From Prevotella sp. (GTDB lineage Bacteria; Bacteroidota; Bacteroidia; Bacteroidales; Bacteroidaceae): 64,000 nt of DNA. The notes under the pieces are model-generated. The model searched no databases. It saw only the letters and a list, made by a program, of their open reading frames with translations, and was not told the DNA's origin. Shown here piece by piece: positions 6,900-14,644 of this stretch. The translations under genes were made by a program, and so were the position numbers. Location: the NCBI GenBank assembly GCA_017561825.1, contig JAFZBK010000010.1, forward strand, positions 1 to 64,000, written 5' to 3'. How positions within the stretch are numbered: position 1 is the stretch's first letter; each line of letters opens with the position of its first letter.

Positions 6900-8336
6900 T
6901 TATTGCGGTCTCTGATAGTCACAAATCACATATCGGCGTCCATCTTTCATTTTGGCACCGAGGCAATGGCCGCATCGTGGGCGATAGATAGGACAAGAGA
7001 AACATTCTTGTGGGGTTAGCAATCTTACATTCTGCTCTAGTTCCGGAACAGGAGTAATTGTTTTTTGTTCTATGGGCTTTGTCGGAAGCAAACTCTCATC
7101 CACCCACAATAGATGATTTTTCTTTTCAATTAAGCGAACTGTTTTTGAAAATCGTTGTTTGTCCAATGAGTATTTCCTACAGCCTACTGCTTGTTGCGAC
7201 TTGTCAAATCCGTCACAACGATATGGAATGTGGCATATACTAGGATTCTCTTCTTCTTTTATAATCTTACCATCAATATCTGTATATGTTAGTTTTTTGT
7301 TGATTAATGCGCAGGTATATGTCAACATCTGATCCCCACGACGAATTGTTTGTATATATTTATTACATAGAGTACAATCACGAACTATTAAACCTAAATC
7401 AAGGGCTTTTGCTATCCCCATTTCGTAGATGTCGATATCTTTCAATTCGTTTGAAGGAATTGAAAGGCTGAAAGCACAGTCTTCAGGATTATGATCATTT
7501 ATTTCATTACAAGCAATGGTCTTACAATCTGCATATAAACTATCCTCTTTCTTTGTCAGCGTGAATTTATGGAGATTTGTATATTTGTCGAAATCATCAG
7601 AACGTATAAATCCATAGAATTTAATAGGTGGTACTTGAGGCTTATTTTCAGGTTCTAAAAACAAATAATTATCAACTAATTCCCCCGCGTTTTCTATGAT
7701 TTCATTCTCTGCATCCTCTTCCTTCACAATCTTTATCTCGATAATCCTTTTGCCTGATTCTTTCTTCTCGTCTGAACATTTGTGTGTAACCAACACCTCA
7801 AGTAAAGTCGGCTGAATGGGATTCTTACTGCTCTCTAATAGCAAGTCGGCTATATATTTGTCTTCTCCTTTCTCTATAGTACAAGTATCATATAATTCCC
7901 TTAGATTCAACTGCTTCAAGGTTAAATACTGATTCCCTTGACAGTTAATTACGTCTTTAACTCTACATTCTTTATAATACGGACATCCCTCTTCAACATA
8001 ATACTTAACGAAGAATTTTCCAGTTTCTTTACTCTCATCAAAACGTTGCTTCAATCTCAACTCCGCATAGTTATGTAAGTATCGGTCTGGCTCTTTTTTG
8101 TCTTTTATATAACCTGGTTTATGTCGAAAGAATTTTGTAACTCCTTTCCTATGCTTCCGTGCAATAAATTGCATTTCCTCTTCATCGTCTCTCTCACAAC
8201 CAGGAGAATAGAAATGCATTCCATCACATTTGACACGTTCTTTGTCCAACTCGATGGCACTGACAAGTTGACCGTCGCTCGTGACAGCAACTGGATATTT
8301 TATGCCACGTGGCTTATTGGCGGATTTCTTCTTCAT
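6900..8336 (-). CDS. CoiA-like nuclease-fold protein with Cys-rich C-terminus
   Basis: A 478-residue protein whose first 205 residues resemble the competence protein CoiA family: KFFRHK (68-73), HNYAELRLKQRF (89-99) and a restriction-endonuclease-like core with candidate acidic residues D164 and E180 before THKCSDEKK and RIIEIKI (197-203). Cysteines recur in the second half (CTLC, then CFSC...CGHCLGAK...CDY near the end), suggesting one or two zinc-binding knuckles. No signal peptide, so probably cytosolic. It is AT-rich compared with the flanking metabolic genes and lies 148 bases downstream of a second nuclease-fold gene. A DNA-processing or defence role is inference from fold and company; the exact reaction is unknown. 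Confidence 0.7.
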   Translation of the reverse strand: MKKKSANKPRGIKYPVAVTSDGQLVSAIELDKERVKCDGMHFYSPGCERDDEEEMQFIARKHRKGVTKFFRHKPGYIKDKKEPDRYLHNYAELRLKQRFDESKETGKFFVKYYVEEGCPYYKECRVKDVINCQGNQYLTLKQLNLRELYDTCTIEKGEDKYIADLLLESSKNPIQPTLLEVLVTHKCSDEKKESGKRIIEIKIVKEEDAENEIIENAGELVDNYLFLEPENKPQVPPIKFYGFIRSDDFDKYTNLHKFTLTKKEDSLYADCKTIACNEINDHNPEDCAFSLSIPSNELKDIDIYEMGIAKALDLGLIVRDCTLCNKYIQTIRRGDQMLTYTCALINKKLTYTDIDGKIIKEEENPSICHIPYRCDGFDKSQQAVGCRKYSLDKQRFSKTVRLIEKKNHLLWVDESLLPTKPIEQKTITPVPELEQNVRLLTPQECFSCPIYRPRCGHCLGAKMKDGRRYVICDYQRPQ

Positions 8337-8415
8337 AATGATTATGTTATACTAAGCATTATGCAAAGATCAAGCCAAAGTTCTCAACATGTGTGCTTAA
8401 AGACAGGTGAATTGT

Positions 8416-8438
8416 AGGTGACACGTCCTTTGTCACCT
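8416..8438. repeat. Inverted repeat aggtgaca/tgtcacct
   Basis: Eight-bp arms with a 7-base spacer in the gap between the two nuclease genes. Half-sites match the GGTnAC theme of P1-P4. Confidence 0.7.
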
Positions 8439-8484
8439 TTTGAAAGTGGTTTATATCAGAGGCACCTTGGGGTTGACAATGCTT

Positions 8485-9327
8485 TTATTTCAACTTATCG
8501 TATACAATGTATTTAACACTGAGCATATTTGCCGTCTTGCGATTATCCTCACTCATCTCATTTTCAATGACTAAAAAGGAATCCACATCTGCTTTTTGGC
8601 CTTTTGCAAAACACTCTGCTGACATGACTGCTTTATACTTAACACATTGGAAAATGCCACGCAGTATGTCTGCATCATCAGATATACGAGATTTTACTTC
8701 TATGGCAACCTGCTTATTGTCTTTCAATCGAAAGAAAACATCAAGACGATCACCTGAGAGCAAGATGTGTTCATTCTCTTTTTCTTTAACATTAGTAATA
8801 GAGAATAATTTGGGATGTTCCAATATATGTTCTTTCAGAGCTTTGTGATAAGGACCTTCAGATGTATCTTTTTTTAATAACCCTTTGCGGATGCTTTCCT
8901 CTGTACTCCCATTGTAAGGCATTAAACCAAGTGCGTTTAAGACCCATGGCCAGTTCTTGTATGAATAAGCCTTATCGTTAGTTTTCTCTGCTGCTTGACG
9001 TTTCTTTTTTTCACTCCATTTATCGTACCCATCAATAAATTCAGATAAGCCACCACTTGGAATCTTACTACCTTTATTTATTACAAGGGCATTAAGGAGT
9101 GGTACATTTTCACCGGACTCATTTTTAAGATCGATTAAGATTCTACCAATCACACCCAATTGACGCCCTATTCGGGCTGTATTATGCCCAATGGTCTTAG
9201 ATAGTGTGCTGTAATACTGTGGACTACGCTTTTCTTGCGCCCATGAGATTAATATGGGAATCATCTGTTTTGCCAACTCGTAAGATCTTCCAGGCTTTTC
9301 AACAAGATAAGAATACGATTGTTTCAT
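8485..9327 (-). CDS. PD-(D/E)XK nuclease-domain protein
   Basis: A 280-residue cytosolic protein not matched to a named family. The C-terminal half carries a typical PD-(D/E)XK core: a helix with KEH near 165-167, LSGDRLDVFF (D196), VAIEVKSR (E210, K212), then a helix with Q227 and K230 (FQCVKYKAVM). The N-terminal half, about residues 15-100, looks like a winged helix followed by PLLNALVINKGSKIPSGG, a motif seen upstream of restriction-type nuclease domains. It sits 37 bases after the lipoprotein gene on the same strand and before the CoiA-like gene. A restriction or other defence role is plausible; no methylase or partner is nearby. Confidence 0.72.
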   Translation of the reverse strand: MKQSYSYLVEKPGRSYELAKQMIPILISWAQEKRSPQYYSTLSKTIGHNTARIGRQLGVIGRILIDLKNESGENVPLLNALVINKGSKIPSGGLSEFIDGYDKWSEKKKRQAAEKTNDKAYSYKNWPWVLNALGLMPYNGSTEESIRKGLLKKDTSEGPYHKALKEHILEHPKLFSITNVKEKENEHILLSGDRLDVFFRLKDNKQVAIEVKSRISDDADILRGIFQCVKYKAVMSAECFAKGQKADVDSFLVIENEMSEDNRKTANMLSVKYIVYDKLK

Positions 9328-9364
9328 GATATTAATAGAAGATTATGAATTCTATTATCTAAAT

Positions 9365-10024
9365 CTATTTCTTAATTTCTTCTATCTGCTCTTTATACTC
9401 ACCAATGGCTTCTTGCACTTGATTGTAATCTTCAACATCCATATAATAAGTGACTTCCTTAAAGCTTTCGTCAAAGAAGAAAATAGTGTTGCCAATCAGG
9501 GTATTACCTGCATTGTTATCAGCACGATAGTTATGTATAGCCTTATAGCCAATGAATCTCCGTTCAGCTTTAAGTATTGTTTCTATCTTATCGCTTAGTT
9601 TCTTTCTTTGTGATATTAATTTCTCCATCTTAGCATTTGCATCATCATACTTTTCTTTAGCTTGCTGGTATTCTTCTTTCCCAAATAATGATTGATACGG
9701 ACCACTCCAAATTGCCATTGCAGACTTTTCACGTTTAGCTTCCTCATTCAAGTCTTCATACTCGGAGTTAATTGATTCCAATTTAGCTAACGCTTCAAAG
9801 AAAGCAGGGTCGTCGTATGGTGCAAAAGCACTATCCACTTTTGTATCTACAGGTTTGTATGTCTCAGGTTTATACAGATACTTTTTCAGACTCTCCTTAA
9901 TCAGAGTCTCAGCCTTTTGTTCCTTCGACTGACCACATGCGACCAACATTAACGTTAATAATGCAAAATAAAAACTCTTCTTTATATTATAATAAAGTAG
10001 TTTCTTTTCAATTGTAATTATCAT
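9365..10024 (-). CDS. Lipoprotein with coiled-coil segment, unknown function
   Basis: 219 residues. The N-terminus is a lipoprotein signal with a lipobox ending in LMLVAC at about residue 30, preceded by a basic stretch. The rest is rich in Glu, Lys and Ala and predicted helical, with heptad-like patterning at about residues 75-150 (EALAKLESINSEYEDL and KMEKLISQRKKLSDKIETIL), then a short mixed region ending in another helix. No enzyme motif is seen. It is AT-rich like the two nuclease genes downstream and probably starts their transcription unit. The long hydrophilic helix suggests a structural or protein-binding role at a membrane, which is inference. Confidence 0.7.
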   Translation of the reverse strand: MIITIEKKLLYYNIKKSFYFALLTLMLVACGQSKEQKAETLIKESLKKYLYKPETYKPVDTKVDSAFAPYDDPAFFEALAKLESINSEYEDLNEEAKREKSAMAIWSGPYQSLFGKEEYQQAKEKYDDANAKMEKLISQRKKLSDKIETILKAERRFIGYKAIHNYRADNNAGNTLIGNTIFFFDESFKEVTYYMDVEDYNQVQEAIGEYKEQIEEIKK

Positions 10025-10055
10025 AGGTATATCGAATTATGTTATTATCACGTTG

Positions 10056-10063
10056 CAAATATA
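10056..10063 (-). promoter_or_regulatory. -7 box of the lipoprotein gene
   Basis: TATATTTG on the minus strand 31 bases before the ATG; no good -33 box at standard spacing. Confidence 0.5.
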
Positions 10064-10289
10064 CAACTATTTTTTGAATACAACCGTAAACTAAGGATAT
10101 TTATTTTTCATGACCAAGAAAAACAGCATCAACAGCTGGTGGCTGCACCAAATTAATTTGGATCATTGGTCCTATTTTGTAGCATCCTGGATGCATTAGA
10201 AGTGTTGTTATTCAAGGGGGGAAAAGCAATTTCTATAGACCGTGATTTAACACTTAGTCCGCATTTCCACAAGCTGTTTCGTAAGAGAT

Positions 10290-10389
10290 ATGAAAAATAA
10301 AAGTCACCCTAAGGTGACTTTTAAATGGAGTAGTGTCGATCAAGGCTTGCTCCCCGCACTCAGCGGCGTAGTCAAAACTTTCGTTCTGA
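10290..10389 (-). ncRNA. Candidate small RNA 2 (about 100 nt)
   Basis: A minus-strand promoter (TTTG 10423-10426, 20 bases, TATCTTTG 10395-10402) leads into about 65 bases without a useful frame and then a hairpin aaaagtcacc-ttag-ggtgactttt (10299-10322), followed by ATTTTT. The middle has a short hairpin (CCGC-TGAGT-GCGG) and a GGAG/CTCC pairing option. No RNA family is recognised and there is no clear primary-sequence match to small RNA 1, only the same layout of promoter, hairpins and terminator on the same strand. Confidence 0.6.
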
Positions 10390-10394
10390 CAGTG

Positions 10395-10426
10395 CAAAGA
10401 TAGGGTATTTCTTCAAAACTTCCAAA
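10395..10426 (-). promoter_or_regulatory. Promoter of candidate small RNA 2
   Basis: TTTG, 20-base spacer, TATCTTTG on the minus strand. Confidence 0.7.
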
Positions 10427-10575
10427 TAAAATGGGGAAAATGTAGGGATAAAGTTATCGCGATGCAAAAACACAGGTCGCGAAAAAAGAATTTTCACAAT
10501 TTCCTCAAGACCTAACATTGAAAAATCTTAATTGCTTTATTTAGAGTAACTTAGAGGCAAAACGGGTGCTAAAAG

Positions 10576-10634
10576 ACCTACCGTAAGAGGTAACATAGAC
10601 CTACCGTAACACCTAACGTAAGACCTAACATTTT
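10576..10634. repeat. 12-base array, left arm (five units)
   Basis: Units ACCTACCGTAAG, AGGTAACATAG (11 bases), ACCTACCGTAAC, ACCTAACGTAAG, ACCTAACATTTT. The unit beginning AGGTAACA has the opposite half-site sense to the others. The right arm at 10717 carries the reverse complements. Confidence 0.9.
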
Positions 10635-10635
10635 A

Positions 10636-10663
10636 GAAGCAAGAAGCAAGAGGCAAGAATGAG
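10636..10663. repeat. 7-base tandem array (GAAGCAA)
   Basis: GAAGCAA twice, GAGGCAA, GAATGAG. It directly follows the left 12-base array and lies inside the inverted pair. Confidence 0.8.
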
Positions 10664-10716
10664 ATTCGCCAGAACAAGGTTGTCTGTTTTACGTCTTACG
10701 ACTGTTCTAAGTTGAC

Positions 10717-10776
10717 ATGTTAGGTGTGATGTTAGGTCTTATGTTACCTCTTTGTTAGGTGTTACGGTAGGTCTTT
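10717..10776. repeat. 12-base array, right arm (five units, inverted)
   Basis: Five exact 12-base steps: ATGTTAGGTGTG, ATGTTAGGTCTT, ATGTTACCTCTT, TGTTAGGTGTTA, CGGTAGGTCTTT. Reverse complements of these match the unit types of the left arm, in a different order. Confidence 0.9.
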
Positions 10777-10918
10777 AGGGTGTCAAAAACGCGTGAAACA
10801 TTTATATACAGGGACTTTCTTCCGTGAAACCGTTAGGTCTTGGGCAAAAACACAAAATTCTTTTATTTTTGTCAGAACAAGAAGGTGACTAGAACAATGT
10901 TTATTACAAGGAAACTCT

Positions 10919-10962
10919 TTATTCCCATGTTGGGAACACATTATTCCCACGTTGGGAACAAC
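10919..10962. repeat. Two 22-base units, each with dyad TTCCCAnGTTGGGAA
   Basis: Units at 10919-10940 and 10941-10962 differ at few positions. Each contains a 6-bp dyad (ttccca, 3 bases, tgggaa) at 10922-10936 and 10944-10958. They end 5 bases before the cobD stop codon. Tandem operator-like geometry; no regulator can be named. Confidence 0.8.
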
Positions 10963-10966
10963 TCGT

Positions 10967-11983
10967 TTATAAATCTTGCGGGTGTTGAATGAACTCCTCA
11001 ATGGCGCTGACAAGTTGGTCGTTTTCTTGTGGCGACTGGGTGGAGATTCGGAAGTGATGGGAGGTGAGACCGCGGAAGTTGGAGGCATCGCGGATAAGGA
11101 TATGGTGGTTCTTTGCCAGATAGTCTTTGAGCTCGGCGGCGGTATGGGGCGTTACCTGCGCCAGGAAGAAACTGGTTTGCGTTTCAGAGGCCTTGATGCC
11201 CGGTATCTGGTTCAGTCGTTGACGCAACCGTTCCGTTTCTGTCAGATAGGAGTTTAAGTCGGGCAACACATGTACGTTGTTCTCCATCAACCATTTACCT
11301 GCTTCGATGGCAAGAACATTGACACTCCAAGGACGCACATATTGTCGTAGCAGACGGATGATGGATGGAGGTGCAATGATATATCCGATGCGTAAGCCGG
11401 GAATGGCGTAAGTCTTAGTAAGCGAATACAGTTGCAGGATGTTTCTCGATGTGGCAGCATCTTTGGGAGAGAGCATTGGTGCCAATGTGTAATCCTCATA
11501 GGATTGGTCAACTATTACATAGTCAAACTGCTGGGCATACTGTCGTATCTCTGCAGGTGAGAACACAGTACCTGTAGGGTTATTGGGATTGCAAAGCCAG
11601 AGGATGGAATGCGCTGTGGCATCATAGGCTGAGAGGGGAGGGATACCATACATCCTACAGGCATCCTCGTATTCGCTGAAGGTGGGATGAAGGATGGAGG
11701 CCGTATATGACGCCTTTTGCAAGCTGAACGTCTGGGCAATGAGATAGATTGCCTCCGTGGCACCACTGGTGACGAGGATACTATCGGCTGGGATATCATG
11801 TTTGCTGGCAATGACCGCTTCGAGCGAGAACGGTTCAGGCTCCGGATAATTGCGTAACATCCCCACCACCTCACGTAGATGAGTCTCCAGTTCCGACAGA
11901 TCCGCATGAGAATAGATATTCGAACTGAAATTGATTCGAATATCCTTGTATCTGTAGATATCGTCGCCGTGACCTTGTAACAT
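10967..11983 (-). CDS. cobD: L-threonine-O-3-phosphate decarboxylase (CobD-type)
   Basis: PLP enzyme that makes aminopropanol phosphate, the linker between the corrin ring and the nucleotide loop of B12. The 338-residue fold-type I aminotransferase-like protein has VTSGATEAIYL near residue 70, LCNPNNPTGTVF near 130, IVDQSYEDY near 157, the PLP lysine in YSLTKTYAIPGLRIGY near 188-201, and a C-terminal R-I-S segment. It could be read as histidinol-phosphate aminotransferase, its close relative; the choice rests on the divergent neighbours cbiP and cbiB, which act on the same pathway. Confidence 0.85.
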   Translation of the reverse strand: MLQGHGDDIYRYKDIRINFSSNIYSHADLSELETHLREVVGMLRNYPEPEPFSLEAVIASKHDIPADSILVTSGATEAIYLIAQTFSLQKASYTASILHPTFSEYEDACRMYGIPPLSAYDATAHSILWLCNPNNPTGTVFSPAEIRQYAQQFDYVIVDQSYEDYTLAPMLSPKDAATSRNILQLYSLTKTYAIPGLRIGYIIAPPSIIRLLRQYVRPWSVNVLAIEAGKWLMENNVHVLPDLNSYLTETERLRQRLNQIPGIKASETQTSFFLAQVTPHTAAELKDYLAKNHHILIRDASNFRGLTSHHFRISTQSPQENDQLVSAIEEFIQHPQDL

Positions 11984-12000
11984 CGTTTTAAATTCTTCGC

Positions 12001-12008
12001 CAAAGGTA
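12001..12008 (-). promoter_or_regulatory. -7 box of cobD
   Basis: TACCTTTG on the minus strand, 17 bases before the cobD ATG, facing away from the cbiP promoter. Confidence 0.65.
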
Positions 12009-12050
12009 CAAAAAGTTGAGGGCAGAACAAAATATATTTAATTTATTTTG

Positions 12051-12058
12051 TATCTTTG
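12051..12058 (+). promoter_or_regulatory. -7 box of cbiP
   Basis: TATCTTTG, 23 bases before the ATG at 12082. This excludes upstream in-frame starts such as 12016. Confidence 0.65.
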
Positions 12059-12407
12059 CCTCCGTGAAGTCTTTTTTTGATATGAAACCACTCCATCCCA
12101 TCATGTTTGCCGGTACGGGCAGTGATGTTGGCAAGAGTATTATTGCCGCAGCTTTCTGTCGTATATTCCGACAAGACGGCTATCATCCTGCTCCTTTCAA
12201 GGCGCAGAATATGGCCTTGAACTCGTATGCTACGCCCGAAGGACTAGAAATTGGGCGTGCTCAGGCTGTACAGGCTGAGGCAGCAGGCATCGCTTGTCAT
12301 ACGGATATGAACCCGCTGTTACTGAAACCCCAGAGCGATCATACCTCGCAGGTGGTGCTCAACGGCAAGCCACTTGGGAATAAGAGTGCTTATGATTATT
12401 GGAAAAA

Positions 12408-12440
12408 CAATTTTCAATTTTCAATTTTCAATTCTCAATT
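12408..12440. repeat. 7-base tandem array inside cbiP (CAATTTT)
   Basis: Four heptads plus five bases, 33 bases in all, so the frame is kept. It encodes a Phe/Asn/Gln/Ser-rich insert that does not resemble CbiP. Confidence 0.9.
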
Positions 12441-13241
12441 AAGAAAAGAAGTGTGTGATGCTTTCGACCGTTTGTCAGCCAGATATAATCCCATTGTGAT
12501 GGAAGGAGCGGGCAGTATCTCGGAGATCAACCTCAGGGATACCGATCTGGTGAATCTTCCCATGGCGCGCCATGCCAAGGCCGATGTGATTCTTGTGGGA
12601 GATATCGACCGTGGTGGTGTCTTTGCTTCCGTTTATGGTAGCATCGCCTTGCAGAATCCAGAAGACAGAAAGCTCATAAAGGGTATCATTATCAATAAGT
12701 TCCGAGGAGACATGCGACTCTTTGATAAAGGGAAGCAAATGCTGGAAGAGATCTGCGGAATACCTGTACTGGGTGTGATACCTTATTATACTGATATCCA
12801 TATCGAGGAAGAAGACTCGGTGGCGTTGGCGCAGAAATCGTTCGAGATGCGACAAGGGAAGGTGAATGTGGCTGTGGTGATGCTACGGCATCTCTCAAAC
12901 TATACCGACTTCGATGCCTTGGAGCAAGATCCGCGCATCCATCTTTTCTATACGAACAATACCGATGATATCAGTAAGGCGGATATCATTATCCTGCCTG
13001 GTACGAAATCCACCTTGCACGACCTCTACGAACTGCGTCGCAACGGGTGTGCCCAGGCTATCATCAAAGCGCATCGAGACGGTGCCACCGTTCTTGGCAT
13101 TTGTGGCGGTTATCAGATGATGGGTGTTGAGGTGTGTGATCCTGATCATGTGGAGGGCGATATCGAACGACTGCCTGGCTTAGGACTGCTACCTATCACC
13201 ACTACCATAGGTGGTGAGAAGATAACACGACAGGTTGTTTT

Positions 13242-13276
13242 TACAAAGTTCAAAGTTCAAAGTTCATAGTTCAAAG
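13242..13276. repeat. 7-base tandem array inside cbiP (TTCAAAG), with the stop codon
   Basis: TACAAAG, TTCAAAG twice, TTCATAG, TTCAAAG. A single A-to-T difference in the fourth heptad creates the in-frame TAG. Confidence 0.92.
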
Positions 13277-13579
13277 GCTATGAGATTCACATGGGTGAGA
13301 CAGTTCCCTTTGGCGATGCGAAGGAATCACCTCTGTTGCAATTGACTGATGGACGTACGGATGGCTACATTGTTGATAATCAATGCATGGGAACATATGT
13401 TCACGGCATCCTTGACAACGCGCCGTTTGTTGATTTCCTGTTACAGCCCTTTGCTGATAAACTGACGGAGACTGATAAGTCGTTTGACTATCAGGCATTC
13501 AAGGAAGAGCAGTACGACCGACTGGCGGAGCATGTCAGGAAACATGTGGATATGGAGCGGATATATAAGATACTGACAG

Positions 13580-14554
13580 ATGACTAACCCCTTTGCCCTT
13601 CTCATCGGCTGGGTGCTTGATCTGCTCTTTGGTGACCCCCAGCGACTGCCGCATCCCGTTGTGGGGTTCGGAAAGATGATTTCGTGGGGAGAACATCGAC
13701 TGAACAAAGGTGCTCATCGTAAACTGAAGGGAGCCCTGTTTGCCGTCTCACTCATCCTCCTTATCTTCGTCGCCACTTTCCTTCTTCGTTATCTATTCAG
13801 TAAACTCCCCTCGCCCTTTGGAGAGGGGATGGGGGTGAGGCTTCTCTTTGATATTATCATTATCTATTTCTGCTTGGCCGGCACCACATTGATCCGCGAA
13901 GTACGCAACGTTTTTCTGGCAATTGACAGATCGTTGGAAGAGGGTAGGGCTCAGGTGGCCCGCATCGTGGGTCGTGACACATCAGAGCTCTCTGCCCAGG
14001 AAGTACGCACCGCTGCCCTTGAAACCCTTGCTGAAAACCTGAGTGATGGTGTGATTGCTCCGCTGTTCTGGCTGGCGTTGTTGGGAACACCTGGGATGCT
14101 GACCTATAAGATGGTGAACACGTTCGACTCGATGATTGGCTACCGCACAGAACGTTACCGTGATTTCGGTTGCTGGGCAGCCAGTATTGATGATGTGGCT
14201 AACTATATCCCAGCCCGTCTTACCGCCCTGTTAATGATCATAAGTGAAAAGGTAATAGTGAATAGTGAACAATTTGCTACCGCACGAAGTGGTAGTCTAT
14301 TCAGTTTCGTAAGGAGATATGGTAAGAACCACGCAAGTCCCAACAGCGGATACCCAGAGGCAGCCCTTGCAGGTATTCTCAACTGTAGGTTCGGCGGTCC
14401 GCACTACTATTTCGGTGAACTGTTCGACAAACCTTATATCGGTGAGAACGATCGTGAGCTCACCACAGATGACATGAAAAAAGCGATTCGTGTGAATAGA
14501 ACGGCAGAGGTTTTGATGGTAATCATTGTTTTTTTAAGCTGTTGGTGGATGTAA
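13580..14554 (+). CDS. cbiB: Adenosylcobinamide-phosphate synthase
   Basis: Membrane enzyme that attaches aminopropanol phosphate to adenosylcobyric acid. The 324-residue product starts with ALLIGWVLDLLFGDPQ and PHPVVGFGKMI, has several membrane segments (about 46-70, 86-105, 150-170, 208-222, 307-323), the family signatures ENLSDGVIAPLF, NTFDSMIGY, and near the end RRYGKNHASPNSGYPEAA and CRFGGPHYYFG. Two foreign-looking inserts keep the frame: SPFGEGMGVR near residues 78-87, encoded by a dispersed palindromic repeat, and a segment near 221-230 encoded by a 7-base array. The gene overlaps cbiP by 8 bases. Confidence 0.92.
   Translation: MTNPFALLIGWVLDLLFGDPQRLPHPVVGFGKMISWGEHRLNKGAHRKLKGALFAVSLILLIFVATFLLRYLFSKLPSPFGEGMGVRLLFDIIIIYFCLAGTTLIREVRNVFLAIDRSLEEGRAQVARIVGRDTSELSAQEVRTAALETLAENLSDGVIAPLFWLALLGTPGMLTYKMVNTFDSMIGYRTERYRDFGCWAASIDDVANYIPARLTALLMIISEKVIVNSEQFATARSGSLFSFVRRYGKNHASPNSGYPEAALAGILNCRFGGPHYYFGELFDKPYIGENDRELTTDDMKKAIRVNRTAEVLMVIIVFLSCWWM
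13805..13841. repeat. GC-rich palindromic repeat inside cbiB
   Basis: cccctcgccctttggagagg followed by ggatgggggtgaggct. It is a variant of the repeat present twice in non-coding DNA at 29027-29053 and 29064-29090. Here it is translated in frame. Confidence 0.8.
14243..14270. repeat. 7-base tandem array inside cbiB (AGTGAAT)
   Basis: AGTGAAA, AGGTAAT, AGTGAAT, AGTGAAC. Its reverse complement (ATTCACT) is the heptad of the array at 15987-16014. Confidence 0.85.
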
Positions 14555-14600
14555 AGCGAAATAATAATCCCGTTTTCTTCTCACTTATTCTTTTTTTTTA

Positions 14601-14608
14601 TATCTTTG
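14601..14608 (+). promoter_or_regulatory. -7 box of the phosphatase operon
   Basis: TATCTTTG preceded by a T-rich run, 36 bases before the ATG at 14645. Confidence 0.6.
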
Positions 14609-14644
14609 CATTCAACTAATAATATAATCAAAGAAATGATATTG

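Larger units (their letters stand above)
10025..10966. other. 0.94 kb non-coding stretch with a small RNA gene and inverted arrays
   Basis: Between the lipoprotein gene and cobD no supported protein gene is seen. The stretch contains a candidate small RNA (10290-10389), an inverted pair of 12-base arrays (10576-10634 and 10717-10776) enclosing a 7-base array, and two 22-base units with dyads (10919-10962). The remainder (10064-10289) shows nothing convincing. Confidence 0.7.
12082..13587 (+). pseudogene. cbiP: Cobyric acid synthase, interrupted by an in-frame TAG
   Basis: Amidates the corrin side chains of adenosylcobyrinic acid a,c-diamide. From MKPLHPIMFAGTGSDVGKS the frame shows the ATP-binding loop, QNMALNSY, MEGAGSISEIN and a class I glutamine amidotransferase domain with nucleophile Cys in GICGGYQMMG. 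Codon 396 (13267-13269) is TAG, inside a 7-base array; the same frame then continues FKGYEIHMGETVP and VHGILD, which contain the expected catalytic His region, to 13587. Total length of about 501 codons is normal for the family. A second array adds about 11 residues near 109-119. The product is probably inactive as read unless the stop is bypassed or a restart at 13291 gives a split enzyme. It overlaps cbiB by 8 bases (ATGACTAA). Confidence 0.85.

Noticed and set aside
10157..10300. Short plus-strand frames that could be a decayed gene
   Set aside because: About 45 codons are open near a second 29-codon frame, but no start, no recognisable motif and overlap with the small RNA terminator; too weak to call.
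10967..11983. Histidinol-phosphate aminotransferase (hisC)
   Set aside because: Sequence alone allows it, but the gene is divergent from cbiP-cbiB and no histidine genes are nearby, so the cobalamin enzyme is preferred.
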